Source: Streptomyces graminofaciens
Lineage (GTDB): Bacteria; Actinomycetota; Actinomycetes; Streptomycetales; Streptomycetaceae
DNA length: 64,000 nucleotides
Direction of reading: 5' to 3'
NCBI RefSeq assembly: GCF_030294945.1
Contig: NZ_AP018448.1
Span: 6,602,001 to 6,666,000 of the forward strand
A program made the translations under genes and the position numbers. Below are positions 8,430 to 16,960 of the stretch, piece by piece (position 1 is the stretch's first letter; the number at the start of each line of letters is the position of its first letter). The notes under the pieces were generated by a model, which saw only the letters and a list, made by a program, of their open reading frames with translations, did not search any database and was not told the DNA's origin.

Positions 8430-10072
8430 CGTGCGTTCCTCGAATCCTGATCGTGCGGGCGCACCGGCCGCATCTGCATGGTCGCGTCCCCCCAGGTGCG
8501 GTCCGCGGCATCTCCGGCGCGGAACTGGGTCGTCGTGTACGGGGATGTGCCGTACGGGAACGGGGCGTTCGGGGTGGGGCCGTTGGGGGTGTAGCCGTTC
8601 GGGGATGTTGCGTACGGGGTTGTCGCGTACGGGGCTTGGGGCGCGGAGGCGTACTCGGCGCGGTTGTCCGTGGCTGCCGCCGGGCGCCGGCCCAGCGGCT
8701 GGAACCGGTCCTGGTGGCCGTACGGGCCGGGCTGCCCCGGGCGTACCGCCGCCGAGGTCGCGTGGACGAGTGAGGCGGCGTGGTCGGGCTGGTGCGAGGC
8801 GACGACGGTCGAGCCCTCCGAGGAGCCCCCGTCACGCCGGTCCGGGAAGACCCACGCCCGGAAGAGCAGGAACCGCAGCACCGTCGCCGCGAGGTTGGCG
8901 GCGATGAGCACCGCCAGTTCCGTGGAGTGCGCGGGGGCCGAGGTCGCCGCGTTCAGTGCGGCGAGCGAACCGCTGGTGAGGGCGAGGCCGATGCCGAACA
9001 CCACCAGGCCCTGCGCCTGGTGCTTGACGACACCGCCCCGGCCGCGGACACCGAAGGTGAGGCGCCGGTTGGCCGCCGTGTTGGCGACCGCCGAGACGAG
9101 CAGGGCGAGCGCGTTGGCGATCTGCGACCCCGAGAACGTCCGGAAGCCGCTGTAGAGCAGCAGGTAGAAGAGGGTGGAGAGGCCGCCCACGACACAGAAG
9201 CCGAGGAGCTGGCGGGCGAGGCCGCGCGGTACGTCCTGGATCTCGCGGTCGCGGGGGTCGTCCCCGAACGGCCGTGCGATCCGGTCCAGCGCGAGCGATC
9301 CGGTGGCGAGGGCCCTGCCGACCCGCCACACACCCTTGAGGTCGTCGGTCGCGGTCTTCACGATGTGGACGGTCGAGTTCGGGTCGTCGACCCAGTCGAC
9401 CGGCACCTCGTGGATCCGCAGCCCGGCCCGCTCCGCGAGCACCAGCATCTCGGTGTCGAAGAACCAGCCGGTGTCCTCGACGAGCGGCAGCAGCACCTGG
9501 GCCACGTCCCGGCGTATCGCCTTGAACCCGCACTGCGCGTCCGAGAAGCGGGCCTGGAGCGAGCCGCGCAGGATCAGGTTGTACGCGCGGCTGATGAACT
9601 CCCGCTTCGGGCCGCGCACCACGCGGGAGGAGCGGGCGAGCCGCGAGCCGATCGCGAGGTCCGAGTGACCGGAGATCAGCGGGGCCACCAGCGGCAGCAG
9701 CGCGTTCAGGTCGGTGGACAGGTCCACGTCCATATAGGCGAGGACCGGCGCGTCGGACGCGGACCACACCGTCCTGAGCGCCCGCCCGCGCCCCTTCTGC
9801 TCCAGGCGGAAGGAGGTGACCTCGGGGATCTCCGCCTCCAGCCGCGCGGCCACCTGAGGAGTGGTGTCCGTGGACGCGTTGTCCGCGATCGTGATGCGGA
9901 ACGCGTACGGGAACGTGCGCGCGAGGTGCTCGTGCAGTCTGCGGACGCACGGCTGGAGGTCCTTCTCCTCGTTGTAGACGGGGATCACTACGTCCAGGAC
10001 AGGCGTACCGGCGTTTCCGGCCGGGAGGTGCTCCCGCGCCGGCAGGTTGCCGGGAGAAGAGTCGGTTCGCAT
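8426..10072 (-). CDS. bifunctional GT2 glycosyltransferase / GtrA-family flippase
   Basis: 548 aa from the ATG at 10072; the frame stays open upstream but only as an overlap with the kinase gene. Residues 25-260 are a GT-A fold of the dolichyl-phosphate-sugar synthase type: VVIPVYNEEKDLQPCV, ADNASTDTT, the metal-binding YMDVDLSTD, GSRLARSSRVVRGPKR, and FSDAQCGFKAIRRD. A GtrA-like module of four TM segments follows (QLLGFCVVGGLSTLFYLLLY to AATVLRFLLFRAWVF), then a disordered Tyr/Pro/Thr-rich tail. By family the GT2 part loads a sugar onto polyprenyl phosphate and the GtrA part moves the lipid-linked sugar across the membrane. It is coupled to the GT39 gene by ATGA and lies 26 bp after the kinase gene. 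Confidence 0.92.
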   Translation of the reverse strand: MRTDSSPGNLPAREHLPAGNAGTPVLDVVIPVYNEEKDLQPCVRRLHEHLARTFPYAFRITIADNASTDTTPQVAARLEAEIPEVTSFRLEQKGRGRALRTVWSASDAPVLAYMDVDLSTDLNALLPLVAPLISGHSDLAIGSRLARSSRVVRGPKREFISRAYNLILRGSLQARFSDAQCGFKAIRRDVAQVLLPLVEDTGWFFDTEMLVLAERAGLRIHEVPVDWVDDPNSTVHIVKTATDDLKGVWRVGRALATGSLALDRIARPFGDDPRDREIQDVPRGLARQLLGFCVVGGLSTLFYLLLYSGFRTFSGSQIANALALLVSAVANTAANRRLTFGVRGRGGVVKHQAQGLVVFGIGLALTSGSLAALNAATSAPAHSTELAVLIAANLAATVLRFLLFRAWVFPDRRDGGSSEGSTVVASHQPDHAASLVHATSAAVRPGQPGPYGHQDRFQPLGRRPAAATDNRAEYASAPQAPYATTPYATSPNGYTPNGPTPNAPFPYGTSPYTTTQFRAGDAADRTWGDATMQMRPVRPHDQDSRNAR

Positions 10073-10098
10073 GACACCGAGATTCGCGAACGGCTCTG

Positions 10099-11805
10099 TT
10101 ATGCCCGTGTGGTGACGCTGTGCTGTGCCTGTGAGTCCGATTGCCAGTTTGTTGCGTCGGTTACAGCCTGGTCGGCGCCGTGGTCGAGGCCGTACTCCGC
10201 GTCGTCGAGCTGCCAGTTGGCGGCGTCGTCGAGCAGGGGCATGTCGCGGCCGAGGGCCGGCAGATGCACGGTGAACACGGTCCTGCCGGGCACGCTGTCG
10301 ACGGTCACGGCACCGCCGTGCGCGGCCGCCACGGCCTGCACGATGGCGAGCCCGAGACCGGTCGAACCGGAGGCCCTGGACCGCGAGGAGTCCCCTCGCG
10401 CGAACCGCTCGAACACATGCGGGAGCAACTCCTGCGGGATGCCCTGCCCGTTGTCCTCGACGTCCACGCACATCCACGGCCCGCGCCGCTGTACGCGCGC
10501 GGTGACGGTCGTACCGGGTGGTGTGTGCGTACGCGCGTTCGCCAGCAGATTGACCAGCACCTGCTGAAGCCGTGCGGCGTCCGCCGACACCAGCGCGGGC
10601 ATGTCCGGCAGATCGAGCCGCCAGTTGTGGCTCCGCCCGGCCACCCGCGCGTCGCTGACGGTGTCCACGACGAGCGGGATCAGGTCGGTCTGCTCGAACT
10701 GCAACGGCCGCCCGGCATCGAGCCGCGCGAGCAGCAGCAGATCCTCGACGAGCATGGTCATACGGCTGGACTCGGACTCGATCCGCCCCAGCGCGTGCCG
10801 GGTGTCGGGCCCTATCTCTTCTCTGCCCCGCCTGGTCAGCTCGGCGTACCCACGAATGGAAGCGAGCGGTGTCCGCAGCTCATGGCTGGCGTCCGCCACG
10901 AACTGCCGTACGCGCGTCTCGCTCTCCTGCCGCGAGTGCAGGGCACTGTGGATGTGGTCGAGCATCCGGTTGAGCGCGGCCCCGACCTGCCCGACCTCGG
11001 TGTGCGGATCGGTCTCCGACTCGGGCACCCGCTCGTTGAGGGTGACTTCACCGGTGTGCAACGGCAGCTCGGAGACACGCGTCGCGGTGGACGCCACCTT
11101 GCGCAACGGCCGCAGGGCGACCCCGACCAGCACGGAACCGGCGATACCGGCGGCGACGAGCCCGGCACCGGTGACGCTGAGCTCGACGACGATGAGGGTG
11201 TTGAGGGTGTTGGTGACGGACACGGTGGGCAGGCCCACGTAGAACGTGTCGTCGTCGCGGTTGGTCTCGTACTTGACCAGGTAGTCGCCCAGGTCGGGAA
11301 GGGTGACCTTGTGCGCCTTGCCGTCCTTCGAGACCTTGGCGAGCGCGGCGAGATCCGCCTTGCTCAGCGTGACGGCCGTCATGTCCGGCAGCCCCGTGGT
11401 GGTGGAGTTCGCCAGCTCGCCGACGACGCCCTTGACGATGGTCCCGTTCTCCACGACGGCACCGATCGTGCCCTCCAGCAAACCGCCCCTCGTGACGAAC
11501 TGGAGCTTCTCGTCCGTCGTCTGGGTGGTGGTGGTGCCGGTGCCGCCCGGGGCCCCGGCCTGCACGCCGTCCGGCAACGGCCCCTTGGGCCCGTCGGTGC
11601 GCTTGCCGACGTCGTCGACCTTCTCCGCCAACTGCTCGTACAGATGCTCGCTCAGCGCGAAGGTCGTCACCGTCCCGATGACGGAAGCCACCACCGCGAT
11701 CAACGCCACCGCGGAGACGACGAGCCGCGTACGCAGCGTCCGCGGCTGCCGTCCTCGCCTCAGCCTCAACCGCCTCGGCGTACGCGTCCGTCGTCGCCCG
11801 CTCAT
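10099..11805 (-). CDS. HAMP-containing sensor histidine kinase
   Basis: 568 aa. TM1 lies near residues 25-50, an extracytoplasmic sensor stretch follows (about 50-200), TM2 near 205-230, then a HAMP linker. The H-box FVADASHELRTPLASIRGY holds the phospho-acceptor His; the N-box is LVNLLANARTHTPPG and the G-boxes are DNGQGIP and STGLGLAIVQAVAAAHGG. The C-terminal 45 residues are a polar tail. It overlaps the response regulator by ATGA and precedes the glycosyltransferase pair on the same strand. The signal is unknown; the context suggests control of an envelope glycosylation function. Confidence 0.93.
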   Translation of the reverse strand: MSGRRRTRTPRRLRLRRGRQPRTLRTRLVVSAVALIAVVASVIGTVTTFALSEHLYEQLAEKVDDVGKRTDGPKGPLPDGVQAGAPGGTGTTTTQTTDEKLQFVTRGGLLEGTIGAVVENGTIVKGVVGELANSTTTGLPDMTAVTLSKADLAALAKVSKDGKAHKVTLPDLGDYLVKYETNRDDDTFYVGLPTVSVTNTLNTLIVVELSVTGAGLVAAGIAGSVLVGVALRPLRKVASTATRVSELPLHTGEVTLNERVPESETDPHTEVGQVGAALNRMLDHIHSALHSRQESETRVRQFVADASHELRTPLASIRGYAELTRRGREEIGPDTRHALGRIESESSRMTMLVEDLLLLARLDAGRPLQFEQTDLIPLVVDTVSDARVAGRSHNWRLDLPDMPALVSADAARLQQVLVNLLANARTHTPPGTTVTARVQRRGPWMCVDVEDNGQGIPQELLPHVFERFARGDSSRSRASGSTGLGLAIVQAVAAAHGGAVTVDSVPGRTVFTVHLPALGRDMPLLDDAANWQLDDAEYGLDHGADQAVTDATNWQSDSQAQHSVTTRA

Positions 11806-12554
11806 GACGCGGCGGGCTTGATCAGGTAGCCGGCCCCGCGCCGGGTGTGGATCATCGGCTCACGCCCGGCGTCGATCTTCCGCCGCAGATACGAGATGTA
11901 CAGCTCGACGACGTTGGCCTGCCCGCCGAAGTCGTACGACCACACGCGGTCGAGGATCTGCGCCTTGCTGAGCACACGCCGCGGGTTGCGCATCAGGAAG
12001 CGCAGCAGTTCGAACTCGGTGGCGGTGAGGTGGATGTTCTCCCCGCTGCGGGACACCTCGTGGCTGTCCTCGTCGAGCATCAGGTCGCCGACGACGAGCA
12101 CGGAGTCCGAGCGGCGGTCGGCGGCACCGGAACGGCGGATGAGCCCGCGCAGCCGCGCCACGACCTCCTCCAGGCTGAACGGCTTGGTGACGTAGTCGTC
12201 ACCACCGGCGGTGAGCCCGGCGATCCGGTCCTCGACGGCGTCCTTCGCGGTCAGGAAGAGCACCGGCACTTCCGGCAGTTCCCGCCGCAGCCGCCCGAGA
12301 ACGGTCAGCCCGTCCATGTCGGGAAGCATCATGTCGAGAACGACGGCGTCGGGCCGGAACTCCCGCGCGGTCTGGATGGCACCCGTGCCATCCCCCGCAC
12401 TCCGGATCTGCCATCCCTCATAGCGCAGAGCCATGGAGAGCAGTTCGGTGATCGACAGTTCGTCGTCCACCACAAGCACTCGGACGGGGCTCCCGTCCGG
12501 CCTCAGCAGTTCGGTGCGCCCCTGGGGCGAGGTCGTGGTCATGCTGAACACCAT
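11802..12554 (-). CDS. OmpR/PhoB-type response regulator
   Basis: About 250 aa from the ATG at 12554, chosen because AGGGGA lies just upstream; another ATG at 12542 and an open frame to 12611 exist. The receiver domain (about 20-135) has VLVVDDE, the phosphorylated Asp in VVLDMMLPDMDGL, Thr in LFLTAKD and Lys in YVTKPFS. The winged-helix output domain (about 155-250) has LTATEFELLRFLMRNP and the recognition stretch NVVELYISYLRRKID. It is the first gene of the operon and partner of the kinase. Upstream, CCTGTG and CACAGG half-sites flank an AT-rich stretch that could be an autoregulatory site. Confidence 0.93.
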   Translation of the reverse strand: MVFSMTTTSPQGRTELLRPDGSPVRVLVVDDELSITELLSMALRYEGWQIRSAGDGTGAIQTAREFRPDAVVLDMMLPDMDGLTVLGRLRRELPEVPVLFLTAKDAVEDRIAGLTAGGDDYVTKPFSLEEVVARLRGLIRRSGAADRRSDSVLVVGDLMLDEDSHEVSRSGENIHLTATEFELLRFLMRNPRRVLSKAQILDRVWSYDFGGQANVVELYISYLRRKIDAGREPMIHTRRGAGYLIKPAAS

Positions 12555-12829
12555 GTCGGGGTCCCCTGAGAACACCCTTTCTGGAACCTGTGATTTTTCT
12601 GAGAAACGCACAGGCTCCTCTCAGGGAACCCCTGGGAAGATCCCTGACTTCTCGGACAGCAACCCCGCCGACCAGGGATTTCCCACGGCGTCCCTTAGGG
12701 AGACTCACCGACGCCCCACAGCTTCGCGATCACCCCCGAAGCCCCGTACGAACACGGCTTGACCCCGCCCTTATGCAAGCGCGGTCATTCTTCGCGCCCA
12801 CGACCGTGATCACCCCACCGGCTCCCGCT

Positions 12830-13258
12830 TCACCCCTGGCTCCCGTCCCGCTCGAAACCATGACTCCGCTCGACCTTGGCTATGTGCAGTGTGTACCGCT
12901 CGTACCACTCGGCCCGCCCCCGCTGCTGCGCCGCCCGGTGCTCGGCATTGGTCCGCCACTCCTTCAGCGCCTCCCCGTCCCGGAAGTACCCCACGGTGAT
13001 GGCCAACCCGCCGGGCGTCCGCGCACTGTCCATCCCGAGGAACCCCGGCACCTTCCGCACCAACTCCTCCATCCGCTCGGAGGTCTCGCCGTACCCGGTC
13101 TGATCCTCGGTCCGCACGGAGGTGAAGACCGTGACGTAGTAGGGCGGTTCAAAGGCGGGAACAGGCAAGACGGACGCGGAAGACACGACGGACGTGGAAG
13201 AGGCCGCAGGCGCGACGGACGCGACAGGGGCAACAGGTGCTATCTGCTGGTCACTCAT
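12830..13258 (-). CDS. antibiotic-biosynthesis-monooxygenase (ABM) domain protein
   Basis: 142 aa from the ATG at 13258, with a GGTGA-type site in front. The first 45 residues are low-complexity Ala/Val/Ser/Pro. The rest is one ferredoxin-like ABM domain: YYVTVFTSVRT, MEELVRKVPGFLGMDSAR, LAITVGYFRDGEALKEWR, AEHRAAQQRGRAEWYERY. Such domains act as dimeric cofactor-free oxygenases or haem-degrading enzymes, but many have no known reaction. It stands alone on the minus strand. I cannot name a substrate. Confidence 0.82.
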   Translation of the reverse strand: MSDQQIAPVAPVASVAPAASSTSVVSSASVLPVPAFEPPYYVTVFTSVRTEDQTGYGETSERMEELVRKVPGFLGMDSARTPGGLAITVGYFRDGEALKEWRTNAEHRAAQQRGRAEWYERYTLHIAKVERSHGFERDGSQG

Positions 13259-13367
13259 GTCACCACTCTCGACCTGGTCCTCGGACGACGTCCACCACCT
13301 TTCCGAACGGGATCCAAACGGGATCAAAGTCTTTACCATCGCCCCCCGGCCCACCCGGGCAAGCCCC

Positions 13368-14249
13368 TCAGAACAACCCTCCCTGCACGCCCCCACCTCT
13401 CCTCAACTCCCGCACCGGCACGGTCAGTACGTCCCGCGCGCCCCCATCCACCGGCGCCGTCAGCTCCCACCCGGTCATCAGCCGGGTGTCGAGCACGACG
13501 ACCCCTCGCCCGGTGGCCAGATTCAGATCCGGCCCGGCGACGGCGAGCAGCTCACCGCCCACGGCCCCGCCCGCGACCAGCTCGCTCACCACCCCGTCGA
13601 CGGCCGGCAACCCGTCGAGCCCGAACACCCCGGCGTGGTCGACCGGTCGGAACGGCACCGGCTCCAAAGACTCCGGCCACCCGTCGAGCGCGAGGGCCCG
13701 CCCGTGCAGGGCCTCCAGCTCTCCGGCCCGCTCGCCGACCCCGGGCAGCTCGGCCCGTACGGCCCGCTTGTCGGCGTACGGAATCCGGTCCGGCACCTTG
13801 AGCGCGGCCCGCAGCACCTCCTCGGCGCGCCGCGCGGCCATCAACGGCCCCCGCCCGAGCCAGCCGAAGCAGACCGCCCCCTGCTCCAACAGCCGCGCGG
13901 ACCCGCGCTCGACCCCCGTGATCCCGACCTTCACTATGCCGGGCCCGAACCATGCCAGATACACGTGGTACGGCCGTGGATCATCGGCGACGGTGTCGGC
14001 GGCCACGGAATGCGCCCGGTCCAGCCGAGCACACTCGTCGCACCGCGCTCCCGTACTCCGCCCCGACACCCCGGCCCGCAGCGGACACGCGTTCCCCCGC
14101 GCCCCGACACACGTCCGGACGCCCCCGTTCACCACCCCAAAGGCGACTTCCTTCCCCCGTGGCAGAGGACTCCTCCGCCCGCCTTCCCAGACCAGCAGGG
14201 GCTCAGCGCCGACCCACCGCAGCCCCGTACATCTCCACGCCCGTGCCAT
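13368..14249 (-). CDS. DUF2797 domain protein
   Basis: About 293 aa from the ATG at 14249; an ATG at 14261 is equally possible and neither has a clear ribosome site. Features are WRCTGLRWVGAEPLLVWEGG, Cys residues in RTCVGARGNACP and GARCDECARLD that look metal-binding, the YHVYLAWFGPGIVKVGIT strand with RLLEQGAVCFGWLGRGPLM, and ARRAEEVLRAAL. DUF2797 proteins have a GIY-YIG-like core, but their role is not established. The C terminus ends in GGGVQGGLF. No clear operon partner. Confidence 0.8.
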   Translation of the reverse strand: MARAWRCTGLRWVGAEPLLVWEGGRRSPLPRGKEVAFGVVNGGVRTCVGARGNACPLRAGVSGRSTGARCDECARLDRAHSVAADTVADDPRPYHVYLAWFGPGIVKVGITGVERGSARLLEQGAVCFGWLGRGPLMAARRAEEVLRAALKVPDRIPYADKRAVRAELPGVGERAGELEALHGRALALDGWPESLEPVPFRPVDHAGVFGLDGLPAVDGVVSELVAGGAVGGELLAVAGPDLNLATGRGVVVLDTRLMTGWELTAPVDGGARDVLTVPVRELRRGGGVQGGLF

Positions 14250-14322
14250 CCCCAACGACATTAGAGGACGCCACTGACAATGCCCGTGACCAGCAAAAAC
14301 GCCAGCCGGAGCGATCGCCCCC

Positions 14323-14709
14323 TCAGCCGACGCCCCCGGGACTCCCCTCCGTGGAGCCGACCGCCACACGCCCAGCCCCCTCACCACCCACAACAACCAC
14401 GCCGGCCCTCGCCCCCCGCCCGGCCATCCGGCACCCCAGACACCCGGGATGGCCGCCCCGAGCACCGCTGTCCCGCACCCGCATCCCCCACTCCGCACGC
14501 GGCCGCGCCCCCGGTGGCTTCCCCCACCCGCGCAGGTGCAGCGCCCAGGTGACCAGCGCACTCAGGGCGACGACAGCGAGCCCGCCCCCCACCAGGGGCC
14601 CACTCACCACGCACACCCCCAGCCCCACCACCACGCTCCCCACGGTGGCGATCCCGGTCCCGACCCACCCCGCGACGGTGTGCCCCTCGTCATACAGATG
14701 ACCAGCCAT
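14323..14709 (-). CDS. small HGxxPAAW-like membrane protein
   Basis: 128 aa from the ATG at 14709, 9 bases after GGAGGGG. The N terminus (GHLYDEGHTVAGWVGTGIA) is a variant of the HGxxPAAW signature of a small actinobacterial family. Two hydrophobic segments follow (residues about 13-35 and 38-58), then a long Gly/Arg-rich tail that may be mostly disordered. It is divergent from the MarR gene and shares its 125-bp promoter region. Function unknown. Confidence 0.65.
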   Translation of the reverse strand: MAGHLYDEGHTVAGWVGTGIATVGSVVVGLGVCVVSGPLVGGGLAVVALSALVTWALHLRGWGKPPGARPRAEWGMRVRDSGARGGHPGCLGCRMAGRGARAGVVVVGGEGAGRVAVGSTEGSPGGVG

Positions 14710-14760
14710 GCGGCTACGCCCCTCCCCGTGCTCCGTAGAATTCCAAGAACCCCAAAGGCA

Positions 14761-14812
14761 TCTCACGAACTAAGAAGTTCATATCATAAACTTCTCACAA
14801 ACTAAGAGAAGT
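14761..14812. promoter_or_regulatory. overlapping dyads in the MarR/HGxxPAAW intergenic region
   Basis: Two dyads share a half-site: AGAAGTT (14773-14779) pairs with AACTTCT (14789-14795), and ACTTCTC (14790-14796) with GAGAAGT (14806-14812), each across 9 bp. The stretch also reads as a direct repeat, with TCTCACGAACTAAGA at 14761 and TCTCACAAACTAAGA at 14793, 32 bp or about three turns apart. It is very AT-rich for this genome. An autoregulatory MarR operator is the simplest reading. Confidence 0.6.
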
Positions 14813-14834
14813 AGGAACAGGGAACAGGAAACCC

Positions 14835-15311
14835 ATGCCGGGCAAGCCCCGCCCCACCGCGACACCCGCGCAGGCCATGACCGCGATGGATCACCTCATC
14901 GCCACGAGCCACATCGGCCAGCACGAGATGGCCCAGCGCCTGGGCCTCAACATCACGGACCTGACCTGCTTCGCCTTCGTACTGGAGGCCGGTGACACGC
15001 TCCTCACCGCCGGCGACCTGGCGGCCAGGGCCCACGTCACGACCGGCGCGGTGACCGGCGTCCTGAACCGCCTCGAACGCGCCGGCTACATCACCCGCCG
15101 CCCCGACCCGAACGACCGCCGCCGGGTCCGAGTGGAGGCGGTACCGGCCGCGGTAGCCCGGGTCGAGGCCCTCTACCTCCCGTACTACGCCCGCCTCAAC
15201 GAACTCCTCGCGGACTACACCCCCGAGGAAATCGCCGTACTCCACGACCTGTTCACCCGCACGGGAACCCTGGTGACGGCATACCTGGAGGAACTACGCA
15301 AGACGGAGTAA
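14835..15311 (+). CDS. MarR-family transcriptional regulator
   Basis: 158 aa winged-helix protein. Helices around residues 15-60 lead to the HTH: LTAGDLAARAHVTTGAVTGVLNRLERAGYITRR, then the wing PDPNDRRRVRVEAVP, the classic MarR DxRxxR signature. A C-terminal dimer helix closes it (ALYLPYYARLNELLADYTPEEIAVL). GGGAACAGGAAA lies before the ATG. Tandem dyads 25-60 bp upstream are probable binding sites. The target is likely itself and the divergent membrane gene; a ligand cannot be named. Confidence 0.9.
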   Translation: MPGKPRPTATPAQAMTAMDHLIATSHIGQHEMAQRLGLNITDLTCFAFVLEAGDTLLTAGDLAARAHVTTGAVTGVLNRLERAGYITRRPDPNDRRRVRVEAVPAAVARVEALYLPYYARLNELLADYTPEEIAVLHDLFTRTGTLVTAYLEELRKTE

Positions 15312-15383
15312 CCCTCACCCGTCACCCATCCCGACCCGACACCGGCCCGCCGCCGGGCCCCAATCGCAAGGCGACCAAACGAA

Positions 15384-15410
15384 AGAGGCCCCGGATCTCT
15401 CCGGGCCTCT
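15384..15410 (-). terminator. terminator next to displaced tRNA-Arg 3' end
   Basis: AGAGGCCCCGGA pairs with TCCGGGCCTCT around TCTC, with one bulged base. Near-copies lie beside the other tRNA-Arg ends at 22531 and 34393, so it moved with the tRNA end. Confidence 0.7.
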
Positions 15411-15416
15411 CGCCTG

Positions 15417-15460
15417 TGTGCGCCCGGCAGGATTCGAACCTGCAACCTTCTGATCCGCAG
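15417..15460 (-). repeat. truncated tRNA-Arg 3' half, left attachment site of the tandem island
   Basis: It matches 41 of 44 positions of the copies at 22565-22608 and 34434-34477. It includes the T-arm GGTTCGAATCC-type sequence and the 3' side of the anticodon arm, but the D arm and 5' acceptor strand are absent. The three differences fall in the acceptor strand and anticodon, as expected once the copy is no longer selected as a tRNA. This is the oldest outer boundary of the island. Confidence 0.85.
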
Positions 15461-15920
15461 CTCTGTAGAGATCGGTCATTGAAGGTCATACAAGCTGCGG
15501 GGAGGGCCGTGAGGGTTGGTGTTGGGCGCTGCCGGTTGCTGGGGTTGCTGTACTTCGTTGCTGTACAGCAGGATCCAGACCGGGGGTGAGGTCCTGGAGC
15601 GGGAACAGCTCGAACGGCTGCTGGGCGGTGGCGACGAGGCGTCGTTGGCCGCTCCGTCTGCTCTCCGCGCTGGCGCTTCTCACGTTGTCTGGGACGGAAC
15701 GACGTCAGCCGAGTCGCTTGCGACGGTCTACGGGCGCCGACTCCGTCACACCCTTCGGAGGGGCAGGGAGACCTCCGGCTTGGCGCGGGCGGGTGGCGGG
15801 CTATGTGTAGGGGTGTTCACCTGCGTTCGTAGGAGGCGGGCCTTCGAGGCGGGTGTGGCGCCATGCCCAAGGGCTGTGTGACGTTGCGTAAGGAACCCTT
15901 AGCCGCGCCTACAGCGACGA
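15461..15920. other. non-coding stretch inside the left island boundary
   Basis: No reading frame here shows a recognisable domain. It holds the paired GTTGCTGTAC repeats (15544-15566) next to the attachment site and the 3' flank of the minus-strand gene at 15921. Confidence 0.5.
15544..15566 (+). repeat. paired GTTGCTGTAC direct repeat, candidate integrase arm site
   Basis: GTTGCTGTAC occurs twice with a 3-bp spacer. An almost identical pair (21 of 23 positions) lies at 22494-22516, and an inverted one at 23886-23905, each within about 1.3 kb of a tRNA-Arg attachment site. Arm-type binding sites of a tyrosine integrase or Xis are the natural reading. Confidence 0.5.
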
Positions 15921-16520
15921 CTATCCGCACCCTTGTAGGTCTTCGAACATTGGCTTCTGCTTGCTTGTTTGAGCCGTGTCCTTGTGGTCTTTGTAGTCGG
16001 CGAATGTTTTCTCGCTGATTTTACTGGGAACGGTTTTGCCATTTGCGTCTGTCTTGTACCACTGGCCTGCGGTGTGGAAGTGCATGGTGAATTGGTCGAA
16101 TTTAATGCCGTCAGGGGGGTCGACCGAGAACTGAGTGCAGGGTCCGAGGACCGAAATCTTGTATAACCTGTTGGCTGTGGCATCGAGCAGCAGGACGCGG
16201 TAGGCCGGAACCAGACTGCGGTTTTCGATGAGGAGGTGCCGTGCGCCGTTGCCTTCTTCAGGAACGTGCCATGCGACGCGATACGCGGTCGCCAAGCGAT
16301 TCGTGATCCGATCGTTCGCGTAGGCCATGCCCGCAAGGCGATTCGCCAGCTCTTCGTTCGAGCTAGCCTTATTCGACGCGGACACCGACACGCTGATGCT
16401 GACGATAGAAATGGCCAGGGCTGCGACCGCACCCACTGCGGTGGCCATCTCGGTACCGAGATTTACTTTCTCCATGGACGGCAGGCGCTTCCATGCCTGC
16501 CATGTGGATCGAATGCCCAT
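15921..16520 (-). CDS. hypothetical membrane-anchored protein
   Basis: 199 aa, or 184 aa if translation starts at the internal Met (16475). One strong TM helix lies near residues 25-50 (AVGAVAALAISIVSISVSVS), followed by a helical stretch and a soluble region (about 80-165) of beta character (HLLIENRSLVPAYRVLLLD, DQFTMHFHTAGQWY). Base composition is clearly lower in GC than the flanking core genes, so it is probably transferred cargo. I recognise no family. A single-TM protein with an exposed beta domain could be a receptor, an inhibitor or an exclusion protein of the element. Confidence 0.6.
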   Translation of the reverse strand: MGIRSTWQAWKRLPSMEKVNLGTEMATAVGAVAALAISIVSISVSVSASNKASSNEELANRLAGMAYANDRITNRLATAYRVAWHVPEEGNGARHLLIENRSLVPAYRVLLLDATANRLYKISVLGPCTQFSVDPPDGIKFDQFTMHFHTAGQWYKTDANGKTVPSKISEKTFADYKDHKDTAQTSKQKPMFEDLQGCG

Positions 16521-16960
16521 AGCGCCAATCTGAACCGCGAAGGATATCTGGTTTCCATATTGTGGCAGCCAAGATCCGCATAAATCCCGACCGACGCGCC
16601 TGCGATGGCCATCTCCGAACCGAGCTCGGCATGTTCAGGACCGCCCTTCAGGCGCCCACGCCCGCCGGAACTTCCATCGGTGCAGGCCCGCGTTCAACTG
16701 ACGGCGGGGCACTTCCGATGCGGCCCGTCTGAGCCTCAGCCGACGACAGCCAGCCACAGCGGTGGGTCGGCCGCCCGACCGGGCGCGCGTGTGTCTCGCT
16801 GCACCCCCACTGGCCTCAGCCACGCTGCCGGTGTCGTCGGCCAGAGCAGGCCGCGACGGCCGGTCCGTGAAGACAACGCCGGAGGGTATTCACCCCTCAA
16901 AGCTCTCAGCTTGGGAAGCTCGTGTTTCCCGGCCTGGGAAGCCCTGCTGACCTGCGACTA
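16521..16960. other. non-coding stretch before the IS630 element
   Basis: No convincing gene. The last 14 bases (16947-16960) are one arm of the hairpin that the IS630 element split. Confidence 0.45.

Noticed and set aside
6300..10567. Long plus-strand frames opposite the glycosyltransferase genes
   Set aside because: Translations are Arg/Gly/His-rich without motifs and lie opposite well-supported minus-strand genes.
15516..15881. 121-aa open frame inside the left island boundary
   Set aside because: No domain, no ribosome site, and it overlaps the arm-type repeats; looks like chance in GC-rich DNA.
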